From Nocardioidaceae bacterium (GTDB lineage: Bacteria > Actinomycetota > Actinomycetes > Propionibacteriales > Nocardioidaceae): a DNA stretch of 13,768 nucleotides. The stretch's first letter is position 1. Each line of letters begins with the position of its first letter. Where the stretch lies: positions 1 through 13,768 of the forward strand of contig JAICRS010000056.1 of assembly GCA_025966335.1 (NCBI GenBank), read 5' to 3'. The notes beneath the pieces were generated by a model. The model made no database searches. It was not told where the DNA came from and was given only the letters and a program-made list of their open reading frames with translations. A program made the position numbers and the translations under genes. Positions 5,852-12,730 of the stretch are shown one piece after another.

Positions 5852-6527
5852 ACACCCAGCTCGCCACGAAGTACATGACGCCCCACGGGTCGTCCTGGTA
5901 GAGCACCTCCGCGCGGGCCGGTGCACCCGACACGGCGGCGGCGAGCACCCCGAACGGCGCGCGCCCGGTCACCATCAGCTCCGCGGCCAGTCCCGGGTCC
6001 ATCGCGGCCAGAGCGGTGAGGTCGCCGGAGCGGAGAGCCCGGCCGGTGGCCTCGTCGAACCCGAAGGCCCGTTCGTCGATGTAGCCGGGCGCCTTCTCGC
6101 CGCGGCGGGCGCTGCCCTCCCCCATCACGAGCACCGCGACCCGTTCACCGGCGGAGGCCACCTCGGCCGCCAACGCGTCGACCTCCTCGCGCCCCGCGTC
6201 ACAAGCCACGGCGTGCATCCGCACCGGCCCGTGCCAGCCGGTCTCCACCAGCAGCCGGCTCGCCACCCCCAGGCTCAGGGGCAGCCCAGGGCTCACCGGC
6301 CGTGGGTCCGTCGTACCGAAGCCCCTGACCTCGGGCGCCAGACCGGGGTCCCAGGACGCCGTGCGCCGGTCACCGCCGACCACCACCACGACATCGGGGG
6401 CGACGGCGATGGCGGAGGTGAGCGCCGCATGACAGGCCGCACGTATTTCTGCGGCGACGTCCTGCTCACCGGTCAGCTCGCGGAAGAGCAGCGGCGGGTG
6501 CGGGCAGGCGGCTGCGGCGGCGATCAC
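5841..6527 (-). CDS. Class III extradiol dioxygenase subunit B-like protein (LigB fold)
   Basis: A 228-residue protein resembling actinobacterial LigB-fold proteins of unknown function, such as the alanine-rich Rv2728c type. The N-terminus MIAAAAACPHPPLLFREL carries the first-strand metal-ligand position (His10). The following VVVVVGGDRRTASWDPG has Asp where active LigB and MEMO proteins show a His after the second strand. VAVLVMGEGSARRGEKAPGY and APFGVLAAA are conserved in this subfamily. Loss of the second His suggests altered or absent metal chemistry (inference). It starts at GTG 6527, 15 bases after the transporter stop and without an obvious Shine-Dalgarno, so it is likely co-transcribed with the transporter. 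Its 3' end overlaps the convergent thioesterase gene by 11 bases. Confidence 0.75.
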   Translation of the reverse strand: MIAAAAACPHPPLLFRELTGEQDVAAEIRAACHAALTSAIAVAPDVVVVVGGDRRTASWDPGLAPEVRGFGTTDPRPVSPGLPLSLGVASRLLVETGWHGPVRMHAVACDAGREEVDALAAEVASAGERVAVLVMGEGSARRGEKAPGYIDERAFGFDEATGRALRSGDLTALAAMDPGLAAELMVTGRAPFGVLAAAVSGAPARAEVLYQDDPWGVMYFVASWVFSA

Positions 6528-6542
6528 AGCCGCGACAGTAGC

Positions 6543-7901
6543 TCAGCTGGTGGTCGGGTGAAGCGGCTTCACCTCGGTGTCGACGCCGGGGACGCCGGTG
6601 CCGCGGATCGAGGCACGGGCGGTCTCGGGGACGAACAGGAGCGCGACCGCGCCGACCGCACAGGCCGCCATCATGTAGAAGGCCGGAACCAGCTCGCTGC
6701 CGGTGATCCCGATCAGCCTCTCGTTGACGTAGGGCGCGGTGCCACCGAACAGCGCGGTCGACACGTTGTAGGCGATCGCGAAGCCGGCGAACCTGACCTG
6801 CGTGGGGAACATCGCCGGGAACGTGGCCGAGATCGTGCTCAGCTGGATGACGTAGAGCAGACCGAGGACACCGAACCCGACGATGGCCAGCGCGAAGTTC
6901 TGCGCGATCAGGAGGTACATCGGCACCGCGAGCACGAACAGCCCGCCCAGCGAGACCCACCACATCGGCTTGCGGCCGAACCGGTCCGAGAGCCGCCCCG
7001 AGAACGGGATCACCAGCATCATCGCCACCTGGCCGAGGATGATCACGGTCAGCGACGCCTGCGAGGTCAACCCGACGGTGTTCTCCAGGTAGGTCGGCAT
7101 GTAGGCGAGCAGCGTGTAGTTGCAGACGTTGAGCGCGATCACCAGGCCACCCAGCGCCAGCAGCGGACGCCGGTAGCTCGAGACCAGGTCCTTGAACTCG
7201 GCCGCGAAGCTCTTCTCCTCCGCGTGCTCGTCCTCCAGCTCCTGGAACACCGGGGTGTCCTCGAGCTTGGAGCGCATGTAGAGCCCGATGATGCCGAGCG
7301 GTCCGGCCAGCAGGAACGGGATCCGCCAGCCCCAGTCGGCCATCGCCTCGGGCCCGACGACGAGCTCGGTGCCCAGCACGACCAGTGCACCGAGGGTGAA
7401 TCCGGCGAGCGTGCCGAACTCGAGGAAGCTGCCGAGGAAACCGCGCTTGCGGTCCGGTGAGTACTCGGCCATGAACGTCGCCGCGCCGCCGTACTCACCG
7501 CCCGCGGAGAAGCCCTGGACGACCCGCAGCAGGATCAGCAGCGCCGGCGCCCACAGCCCGATCGCGTCCTTGCCGGGCAGCAGGCCGATGCAGAAGGTGG
7601 CCGCCGCCATCATGATGATCGTCGCGGCCAGCACCGCCTTGCGGCCGAGCCGGTCACCGAGCGGGCCGAGCACCATGCCGCCCAGCGGCCGGAACACGAA
7701 GGAGACCGCGAACACCAGCAGCGTGGCGGCGGTCCCGGCCTGCGGGAAGAAGACGGCCGTGATGTAGGTGGTGGCGTAGGCGTAGACGCCGTAGTCGAAC
7801 CACTCGGTCATGTTTCCCATCGCCGAGGCGCTGATCGCGCGGCGCAGCGTGCTGCTCTCCACCTTCTCGGTGGTGGGTTCGGGGGCGGGCTGATCGGTCA
7901 T
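6543..7901 (-). CDS. MHS-family (ProP-like) major facilitator transporter
   Basis: A 452-residue, 12-helix proton symporter of the metabolite:H+ symporter family, which includes ProP, ShiA and dicarboxylate carriers. Family marks are ASAMGNMTEWFDYGVYAY at residues 25-42, motif A GPLGDRLGRKAV (79-90), RVVQGFSAGGEYGGAATFM (126-144) and the repeated motif A GRLSDRFGRKPM (302-313) in the loop between helices 8 and 9. It lacks the C-terminal coiled coil of E. coli ProP. Likely substrates are osmoprotectants such as proline or betaine, or an organic acid; the sequence alone cannot decide. AAGGAG lies 5 bases before the ATG. A sigma-B-like promoter upstream would fit osmotic or general stress induction. 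It leads a two-gene unit with the LigB-fold protein. Confidence 0.9.
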   Translation of the reverse strand: MTDQPAPEPTTEKVESSTLRRAISASAMGNMTEWFDYGVYAYATTYITAVFFPQAGTAATLLVFAVSFVFRPLGGMVLGPLGDRLGRKAVLAATIIMMAAATFCIGLLPGKDAIGLWAPALLILLRVVQGFSAGGEYGGAATFMAEYSPDRKRGFLGSFLEFGTLAGFTLGALVVLGTELVVGPEAMADWGWRIPFLLAGPLGIIGLYMRSKLEDTPVFQELEDEHAEEKSFAAEFKDLVSSYRRPLLALGGLVIALNVCNYTLLAYMPTYLENTVGLTSQASLTVIILGQVAMMLVIPFSGRLSDRFGRKPMWWVSLGGLFVLAVPMYLLIAQNFALAIVGFGVLGLLYVIQLSTISATFPAMFPTQVRFAGFAIAYNVSTALFGGTAPYVNERLIGITGSELVPAFYMMAACAVGAVALLFVPETARASIRGTGVPGVDTEVKPLHPTTS

Positions 7902-7931
7902 CGCTCTCCTTCCTGGGCGCGATCAGCACGC

Positions 7932-7957
7932 GTACCCGCGTTCACCGCTCCGGAAAC
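7932..7957 (-). promoter_or_regulatory. Candidate sigma-B-type stress promoter of the transporter gene
   Basis: On the - strand GTTT (7957-7954), 16 bases, then GGGTAC (7937-7932). This matches the Streptomyces sigma-B consensus GNNT-N14-16-GGGTAC/T and also the GTTT form used by SigB/SigF. A start near 7925 gives a leader of about 24 bases containing the Shine-Dalgarno. It lies in the 65-base gap after folP2, correctly oriented. Confidence 0.55.
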
Positions 7958-7966
7958 AACGGTGGG

Positions 7967-8827
7967 TCAGGCGAGCCCGCGGATCACCTGCGACGGCGGC
8001 CGGGTGCCCTGGATGCTGGCCACCATGTCCAGCACCTGCCGGGTCTCGCCCACCTCGTGCACGCGGTAGACCCGGGCGCCGAGCCAGGCGCTGACCGCGG
8101 TGGCGGCGAGCGTCCCGGTCAGCCGCTCCCCGATCGGCGCGTCGAGGGTCTCCCCGACGAAGTCCTTGTTGGACAGTGACACCAGGACCGGCCAGCCGGT
8201 TGCGGCCATCTCGTCGAGCCGTCTGGTCAGCTCGAGCGAGTGCCAGGTGTTCTTCCCGAAGTCGTGGGCCGGGTCGATCAGCACGCTGCGCCGGTCCACC
8301 CCGAGCGACACCGCCCGCTCCGCGAGCGCGACCGTGTCGGCGATCGCCGAGGCGACCACGTCGTCGTACGACATCCGGTGCGGTGGGGTGCGAGGGGCCA
8401 GCCCGCCGGTGTGGGTGCACACGATCGCGGCGTCGAACTCGGCCGCGACCTCGGCGAGTCCCGGGTCGTGGCCGCCCCAGGCGTCGTTGAGCAGGTCCGC
8501 GCCCGCGGCGCACACCGCCCGGCCGACCTCCGCGCGCCAGGTGTCGACGCTGATCACCAGCTCGGGGAACTCGGCGCGGACCTGCTCGACGAACCCGGCG
8601 GTACGACGCACCTCCTCGGCGGCGTCGACGTGCTCGCCGGGACCCGCCTTGACGCCGCCGACGTCGACGATGTCCGCCCCTTCGGCGACCACCCTTCGCA
8701 CCCGGTCGAGGGCACGTTGCTCGTCCCAGGTGGCGCCCTTGTCGTAGAACGAGTCGCGGGTCCGGTTCACGATGGCCATCACCAGCAGGTCGGTGTCGTC
8801 GAACGTCCGGCGTCCCAGCTTCAGCAC
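7967..8827 (-). CDS. folP2: Non-canonical dihydropteroate synthase homologue (FolP2 type)
   Basis: A 286-residue TIM-barrel protein closely resembling mycobacterial FolP2 (Rv1207), as recalled. Shared signatures are LVMAIVNRTRDSFYDKGAT (residues 15-33), GADIVDVGGVKAGPGE (50-65), ISVDTWRAEV, LLNDAWGG, VLIDPAHDFGKNTWHSLEL, SLSNKDFVGETL and the tail RVHEVGETRQVLDMVASIQG. True dihydropteroate synthases read GVTPDSFSDGG and DVGGESTRPG at the first two places, so the pterin- and pABA-side loops differ here. The mycobacterial paralogue is reported to lack normal DHPS activity, so a folate role should not be assumed. The GTG at 8827 is used because the first barrel strand precedes the ATG at residue 17. 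A possible leaderless -10 (TACCCT, 8840-8835) lies 7 bases upstream. Confidence 0.9.
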   Translation of the reverse strand: MLKLGRRTFDDTDLLVMAIVNRTRDSFYDKGATWDEQRALDRVRRVVAEGADIVDVGGVKAGPGEHVDAAEEVRRTAGFVEQVRAEFPELVISVDTWRAEVGRAVCAAGADLLNDAWGGHDPGLAEVAAEFDAAIVCTHTGGLAPRTPPHRMSYDDVVASAIADTVALAERAVSLGVDRRSVLIDPAHDFGKNTWHSLELTRRLDEMAATGWPVLVSLSNKDFVGETLDAPIGERLTGTLAATAVSAWLGARVYRVHEVGETRQVLDMVASIQGTRPPSQVIRGLA

Positions 8828-8834
8828 AGTCGCG

Positions 8835-8841
8835 AGGGTAC
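8835..8841. promoter_or_regulatory. Overlapping divergent -10-like elements (folP2 and flavin monooxygenase genes)
   Basis: The same bases read TACCCT on the - strand (8840-8835), 7 bases before the folP2 GTG as for a leaderless start, and GGGTAC on the + strand (8836-8841). The latter has GCTT (8818-8821) 14 bases upstream, a minimal match to the sigma-B consensus. Both are short motifs without strong -35 support, so confidence is low. Confidence 0.3.
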
Positions 8842-8851
8842 TTCAGCCGGA

Positions 8852-8884
8852 ATGCCCGAGGCGGCGAACGCGTTCTCCGGGCAT
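8852..8884 (+). other. Hairpin covering the start codon of the flavin monooxygenase gene
   Basis: ATGCCC-GAG (8852-8860) can pair with CTC-C-GGGCAT (8875-8884), nine pairs with one bulged C and a 14-base loop. The right arm includes the first two bases of the ATG at 8883. There is no visible Shine-Dalgarno. The fold could limit translation, or simply reflect GC-rich sequence. Confidence 0.35.
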
Positions 8885-9953
8885 GAGGGACGTGGACGTG
8901 CTGGTGATCGGGGCCGGACAGGCCGGCCTGTCGGCCGCGCACCACCTGCAGCGGCGGGGCGTGCGCGACTTCGTGGTCCTCGACGCCAACCCCGGACCGG
9001 GTGGCGCCTGGCAGCACCGCTGGCCCTCGCTCACCCTGGGCGCGGCGCACCGGGTCCACGACCTCCCCGGGCTCCCGCTCGGTGAGCCGGACCCGACCGA
9101 ACCGGCCTCGGCCGTCGTCTCGCGCTACTACCGCGACTACGAGCGCCGTTTCGACCTGCCGGTGCACCGGCCGGTGCGGGTGCACGAGGTGACCTCACCG
9201 GACGGGCCGGCCGGCCCACTGCTCGTGCACACCGACGCCGGTGACTGGCGCACCCGGACGCTGGTCAACGCCACCGGCACCTGGGACCGGCCGCACTGGC
9301 CGTACTACCCCGGTCGGGAGCGGTTCCGCGGCCGGCAGCTGCACACGCACGACTTCCGGTCCGCCGAGGAGTTCCGCGGCCGGCACGTGGTCGTGGTCGG
9401 TGGCGGCACGTCGGCCGTCCAGTTCCTGCTCCAGCTGGCCGAGGTCACCACCACGACGTGGGTGACCCGACGGCCGCCCGAGTTCACCCGGCGCCCGTTC
9501 GACGCCGAGTGGGGCCGCGACGTGGAGCGCCGGGTCGACGCCCGGGTCCGCGCCGGGCTGACCCCGTTGAGCGTGGTCGCCGCCACCGGGCTGCCGCTGA
9601 CCCCGGAGTACCAGCGCGGCATCGACGCCGGCGTCCTGGTCGCCCGGGAGATGTTCACCGAGATCACCCCGGACGGCGTGCGGTTCGCCGACGGCGACGA
9701 GGTCCGCGCCGACGTCATCCTGTGGGCCACCGGCTTCCGCGCAGCCCTGGGCCACCTGGCGCCGCTGCGACTGCGCGAGCCAGGCGGTGGCATGCGGGTG
9801 GACGGGACCACGGTCGTGCGCGACCCGCGGGTGCAGCTGGTCGGGTTCGGGCCGTCCGCGTCGACGCTCGGCGCCACCCGCGCCGGCCGGGTGGCCGCCC
9901 GCGCCGCGGCCACGTTCCTGGCCACGGAGGACGACGCGGCCGAAGCCTGCTGA
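8883..9953 (+). CDS. Class B flavin monooxygenase-like FAD/NAD(P)H oxidoreductase
   Basis: A 356-residue two-dinucleotide-domain flavoprotein. The FAD Rossmann motif GAGQAG is at residues 10-15 within VDVLVIGAGQAGLSAAHHLQ. PGGAWQHRWPSL follows, where family members bind FAD and the substrate side. VNATGTWDRP is near 128-137, and the NAD(P)H motif GGGTSA is at 173-178. ILWATGFR is near the C-terminus. Residues 148-158 fit FxGxxxHxxx(Y/F), the class B flavin monooxygenase fingerprint (F-R-G-R-Q-L-H-T-H-D-F). At 356 residues it is shorter than Baeyer-Villiger enzymes (~500) and closer to CzcO/TrkA-like proteins. Substrate unknown; N- or S-oxygenation is plausible. The ATG at 8883 is chosen because it starts directly at the FAD strand. 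It is divergent from folP2. Confidence 0.87.
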   Translation: MRDVDVLVIGAGQAGLSAAHHLQRRGVRDFVVLDANPGPGGAWQHRWPSLTLGAAHRVHDLPGLPLGEPDPTEPASAVVSRYYRDYERRFDLPVHRPVRVHEVTSPDGPAGPLLVHTDAGDWRTRTLVNATGTWDRPHWPYYPGRERFRGRQLHTHDFRSAEEFRGRHVVVVGGGTSAVQFLLQLAEVTTTTWVTRRPPEFTRRPFDAEWGRDVERRVDARVRAGLTPLSVVAATGLPLTPEYQRGIDAGVLVAREMFTEITPDGVRFADGDEVRADVILWATGFRAALGHLAPLRLREPGGGMRVDGTTVVRDPRVQLVGFGPSASTLGATRAGRVAARAAATFLATEDDAAEAC

Positions 9954-10017
9954 GCACGCTGGCCGTCCGTGGTCGTTTCGCCGGTTCTCCGGACAGCACC
10001 GCGGATCGCGGGTTCCA

Positions 10018-11565
10018 ATGGAGCCCGCACCCTCGAACAGGAACACCTCTCCGCAACCCATGTCCTTGCATCCCCCGCATCCCGCATCCCCGCGTACCCG
10101 ACGCACCCGCACCCTCCGTCTTGCCGGCGCCGCCGTCCTGCTCGGTCTCGTCGGCGGCTGGCTCGGCCTCAACCTCGGCGGCACCGTCCACCACGAGGTC
10201 GGACCGCTCACCACGTCGATGCGGGTGCTCCCCTCCCTGGGCGGGGGCACCACCGTCGACATCCCGCCACTGGGCGACCTGGTCCTGGACACCCACGACG
10301 GGCCGCTCGCGCTCGAAGCCGGGTTGGAGGGCGTCGACATCGAGGAGGCCCGGGAGCTCGTCGCCGACCCCGCGCTGCTGGAAGGGATCCGGCACCGGGC
10401 CGAGCGCGACGTGCGCTGGGAGCTGCAGATGGCGGTGCTGCGGGCGTTGCTGGCAGCCGTCGCCGGCGGAGCGATACTCACCGCGTTGGTGCTGCGCCGC
10501 GTGCGGCTCACGCTGGCCGGTGCGGCCACCGCGACCGTGGCGATGGTCGCGTCGTTCGCGATCGCGCTCACCACCTGGAACCCGGCCGCCCTCGCCGAGC
10601 CTCGCTACACCGGGCTGCTCACCTCGGCGCCGTCGGTGGTCGGAAACGCCGAGGACATCGTCAACGAGTTCTCGGTGTACGGCGACCAGCTGGCCCGGAT
10701 CGTGCAGAACGTCAGCGGCCTCTACACCGTCACCTCCGACCTGCCGGTGCTGCCGCCGCAGTCCGACCTGGTCCGGGTGCTGCACGTGTCCGACCTGCAC
10801 CTGGCGCCACAGTCGTGGGACGTGATCCGCACCGTCGTTCAGCAGTACGACATCGACGTGGTCGTCGACTCCGGGGACATCACCGACCACGGCAGCCGGC
10901 CGGAGAACCGTTACCTCCAAGAGATCCGGCACCTGCGCGTCCCCTACGTCTGGGTGCGCGGCAACCACGACTCGCTCGCCACCCAGGCCGCGATGCGGAA
11001 GATCCCGAACGTGGTGGTCCTCGACGGGTCGGTCCGCACCGTGAAGGGGTTGCGGTTCCTCGGCGCCGGCGACCCGACCTTCACCCCGGACAAGTCCCGC
11101 AACCCGGTGCCCGAGGTCCCCCTGGGCCCGGGAACGACCGCCGGTGAGGACCTCGCACACTCCCAGGACGCGGTCACCGGCGTCGCCGAACAGCTGGCCG
11201 CGACCGCCGAGAGCCGCGGCGGCGTGGACGTCATCGTCTTCCACGACCCGGAGCCGGCCGACGTCTTCGACGGCCACGCCGAGATGGCGCTGTCGGGACA
11301 CCTGCACTACCGCAACGTGCAGCAGGGTGATGAGGACACCTGGCTGATGACCCAGGGCTCGACCGGCGGATCCGGGCTGCGTGCGCTCGAGCCGGAGGAG
11401 CCGGCCGGGATCCAGCTCTCCGTGCTGTACGTCGACCGGGCGACTGCCACGCTGCGGGCCTACGACGACATCCGCCTCGGCGGGCTCGGGCTGGCCTCGG
11501 CCCAGATCAACCGGCACGTGGTCGACGTACCGGAGGAGACCACGGAGCTCGTGGCCCCGGAATAG
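10018..11565 (+). CDS. Membrane-anchored calcineurin-like metallophosphoesterase
   Basis: A 515-residue protein with an Arg-rich N-terminal tail (RTRRTRTLR), a helix at 33-54, an outer segment of ~80 residues, two helices at 138-160 and 162-186 with only LRRVR between them, and a C-terminal phosphoesterase domain from ~250. The metal-site motifs are complete: SDLHL (Asp259, His261), GD at 286-287, GNHD (315-318), FHD (His409) and GHLH (His428, His430). By the positive-inside rule the catalytic domain lies outside the membrane. A substrate such as a phospho-lipid, teichoic or nucleotide ester is conceivable, but the sequence does not say. No good Shine-Dalgarno precedes ATG 10018 or the in-frame ATG at 10060, so the start is uncertain by 14 residues. 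It follows the flavoprotein gene by 64 bases. Confidence 0.85.
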   Translation: MEPAPSNRNTSPQPMSLHPPHPASPRTRRTRTLRLAGAAVLLGLVGGWLGLNLGGTVHHEVGPLTTSMRVLPSLGGGTTVDIPPLGDLVLDTHDGPLALEAGLEGVDIEEARELVADPALLEGIRHRAERDVRWELQMAVLRALLAAVAGGAILTALVLRRVRLTLAGAATATVAMVASFAIALTTWNPAALAEPRYTGLLTSAPSVVGNAEDIVNEFSVYGDQLARIVQNVSGLYTVTSDLPVLPPQSDLVRVLHVSDLHLAPQSWDVIRTVVQQYDIDVVVDSGDITDHGSRPENRYLQEIRHLRVPYVWVRGNHDSLATQAAMRKIPNVVVLDGSVRTVKGLRFLGAGDPTFTPDKSRNPVPEVPLGPGTTAGEDLAHSQDAVTGVAEQLAATAESRGGVDVIVFHDPEPADVFDGHAEMALSGHLHYRNVQQGDEDTWLMTQGSTGGSGLRALEPEEPAGIQLSVLYVDRATATLRAYDDIRLGGLGLASAQINRHVVDVPEETTELVAPE

Positions 11566-11587
11566 ATCCTCGCAACGGTCGGTTGAC

Positions 11588-11615
11588 CTAGATAGTTGAA
11601 CCTGCAACCATCTAG
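11588..11615. promoter_or_regulatory. 28-bp operator-like palindrome upstream of the monooxygenase operon
   Basis: CTAGATAGTTG and CAACCATCTAG are inverted arms with 10 of 11 positions paired, separated by AACCTG. It begins directly after a -35-like TTGACC (11583-11588) and spans to a possible -10 AACCAT (11606-11611), so a bound protein would cover the promoter. The predicted start near 11618 leaves a short leader containing GAGGAG (11630-11635). The half-site AGTTGAA resembles MarR-type operators, but no regulator gene lies next to it. Confidence 0.65.
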
Positions 11616-11641
11616 TGAGAGCGCGAGCCGAGGAGCCATCG

Positions 11642-12730
11642 ATGCAGTTCGGAATCTTCACCGTCGGTGACGTCACCGCCGACCCCACCACCGGGACCAC
11701 CCCGACCGAGCACGAGCGCATCAAGGCCACGATCGCGATCGCGAAGAAGGCCGACGAGGTCGGGCTCGACGTCTTCGCGACCGGCCAGCACCACAACCCG
11801 CCGTTCATCCCCTCGGCGCCGACCACCACGCTGGCCTACATCGCCGCGCAGACCGAGCGAATCATCCTCTCCACCTCCACCACGCTGATCACCACGACCG
11901 ACCCGGTCCGGATCGCCGAGGACTACGCGACCCTTCAGCACCTCACCGACGGCCGGATGGACCTGATGATGGGCCGCGGCAACACCGGCCCGGTCTACCC
12001 GTGGTTCGGCAAGGACATCCGCGACGGCATCCCGCTGGCGATCGAGAACTACGCCCTGCTGCGCCGCCTGTGGCGCGAGGAGGCGGTGAACTGGGAGGGC
12101 AAGTACCGCACGCCGTTGCAGGGTTTCACCTCCACGCCCCGGCCGCTCGACGGTGTGCCGCCCTTCGTCTGGCACGGCTCGATCCGCAGTCCCGAGATCG
12201 CCGAGCAGGCCGCCTACTACGGCGACGGGTTCTTCTCCAACCACATCTTCTGGCCCGGGTCGCACACCGCGAAGATGGTCCAGCTCTACCGCAGGCGCTT
12301 CGAGCACTACGGCCACGGCAGCGCCGACCAGGCGATCGTCGGCCTCGGCGGCCAGGTGTTCATGCGCAAGAACTCGCAGGACGCGGTCCGTGAGTTCCGC
12401 CCCTACTTCGACAACGCCCCGGTCTACGGTCATGGGCCGTCGCTGGAGGAGTTCACCTCACAGACCCCGTTGACGGTCGGCAGCCCGCAGGAGGTCATCG
12501 AGCGCACCCTCGGCTTCCGGGAGTACGTCGGCGACTACCAACGGCAGCTGTTCCTGATGGACCACGCCGGCCTGCCGCTCAAGACGGTCCTCGAGCAGCT
12601 CGACCTGCTCGGCGAGGAGGTCGTGCCCGTGCTTCGCAAGGAGTTCGAGGCGATGCGGCCCTCGCACGTTCCGGACGCACCCACCCACGCGAGCCTCGTC
12701 GCCGCGGCAACCGCAGAGGAGCTGTCATGA
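11642..12730 (+). CDS. FMN-dependent luciferase-like monooxygenase, CE1758 family
   Basis: A 362-residue bacterial-luciferase-fold monooxygenase that should use reduced FMN supplied by the partner reductase encoded next to it. Motifs include the N-terminal strand MQFGIFTVGDVT, LDVFATGQHHNPPF, LSTSTTLITTTDPVRIAEDY, LTDGRMDLMMGRGNTGPVYPWF and the C-terminal TVGSPQEVIERTL, all typical of the LLM class. Adjacency to a CE1759-type reductase points to the CE1758 subgroup. Substrate unknown; relatives act on sulfonates, amines, long-chain alkanes or xenobiotics. The ATG at 11642 has GAGGAG 6 bases upstream and is preferred over an in-frame GTG at 11615. Its stop overlaps the reductase start by 4 bases (ATGA), so the two are translationally coupled. 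Control is probably through the palindrome at 11588-11615. Confidence 0.92.
   Translation: MQFGIFTVGDVTADPTTGTTPTEHERIKATIAIAKKADEVGLDVFATGQHHNPPFIPSAPTTTLAYIAAQTERIILSTSTTLITTTDPVRIAEDYATLQHLTDGRMDLMMGRGNTGPVYPWFGKDIRDGIPLAIENYALLRRLWREEAVNWEGKYRTPLQGFTSTPRPLDGVPPFVWHGSIRSPEIAEQAAYYGDGFFSNHIFWPGSHTAKMVQLYRRRFEHYGHGSADQAIVGLGGQVFMRKNSQDAVREFRPYFDNAPVYGHGPSLEEFTSQTPLTVGSPQEVIERTLGFREYVGDYQRQLFLMDHAGLPLKTVLEQLDLLGEEVVPVLRKEFEAMRPSHVPDAPTHASLVAAATAEELS

Noticed and set aside
6213..7460. Long + strand open frame antisense to the transporter
   Set aside because: Composition (Arg, Asp, His, Glu-rich without motifs) is that of a shadow frame; the - strand gene has clear MHS motifs, a Shine-Dalgarno and a promoter.
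9999..10011. Short inverted repeat CCGCG-GAT-CGCGG before the metallophosphoesterase
   Set aside because: A 5-bp GC stem is expected by chance at this base composition and has no other support.
9715..11829. Long open frame on the - strand (704 codons) across the metallophosphoesterase gene
   Set aside because: It is antisense to a gene with complete catalytic motifs, is rich in Arg/Gly/His without domain pattern, and arises from GC-rich codon bias on the opposite strand.
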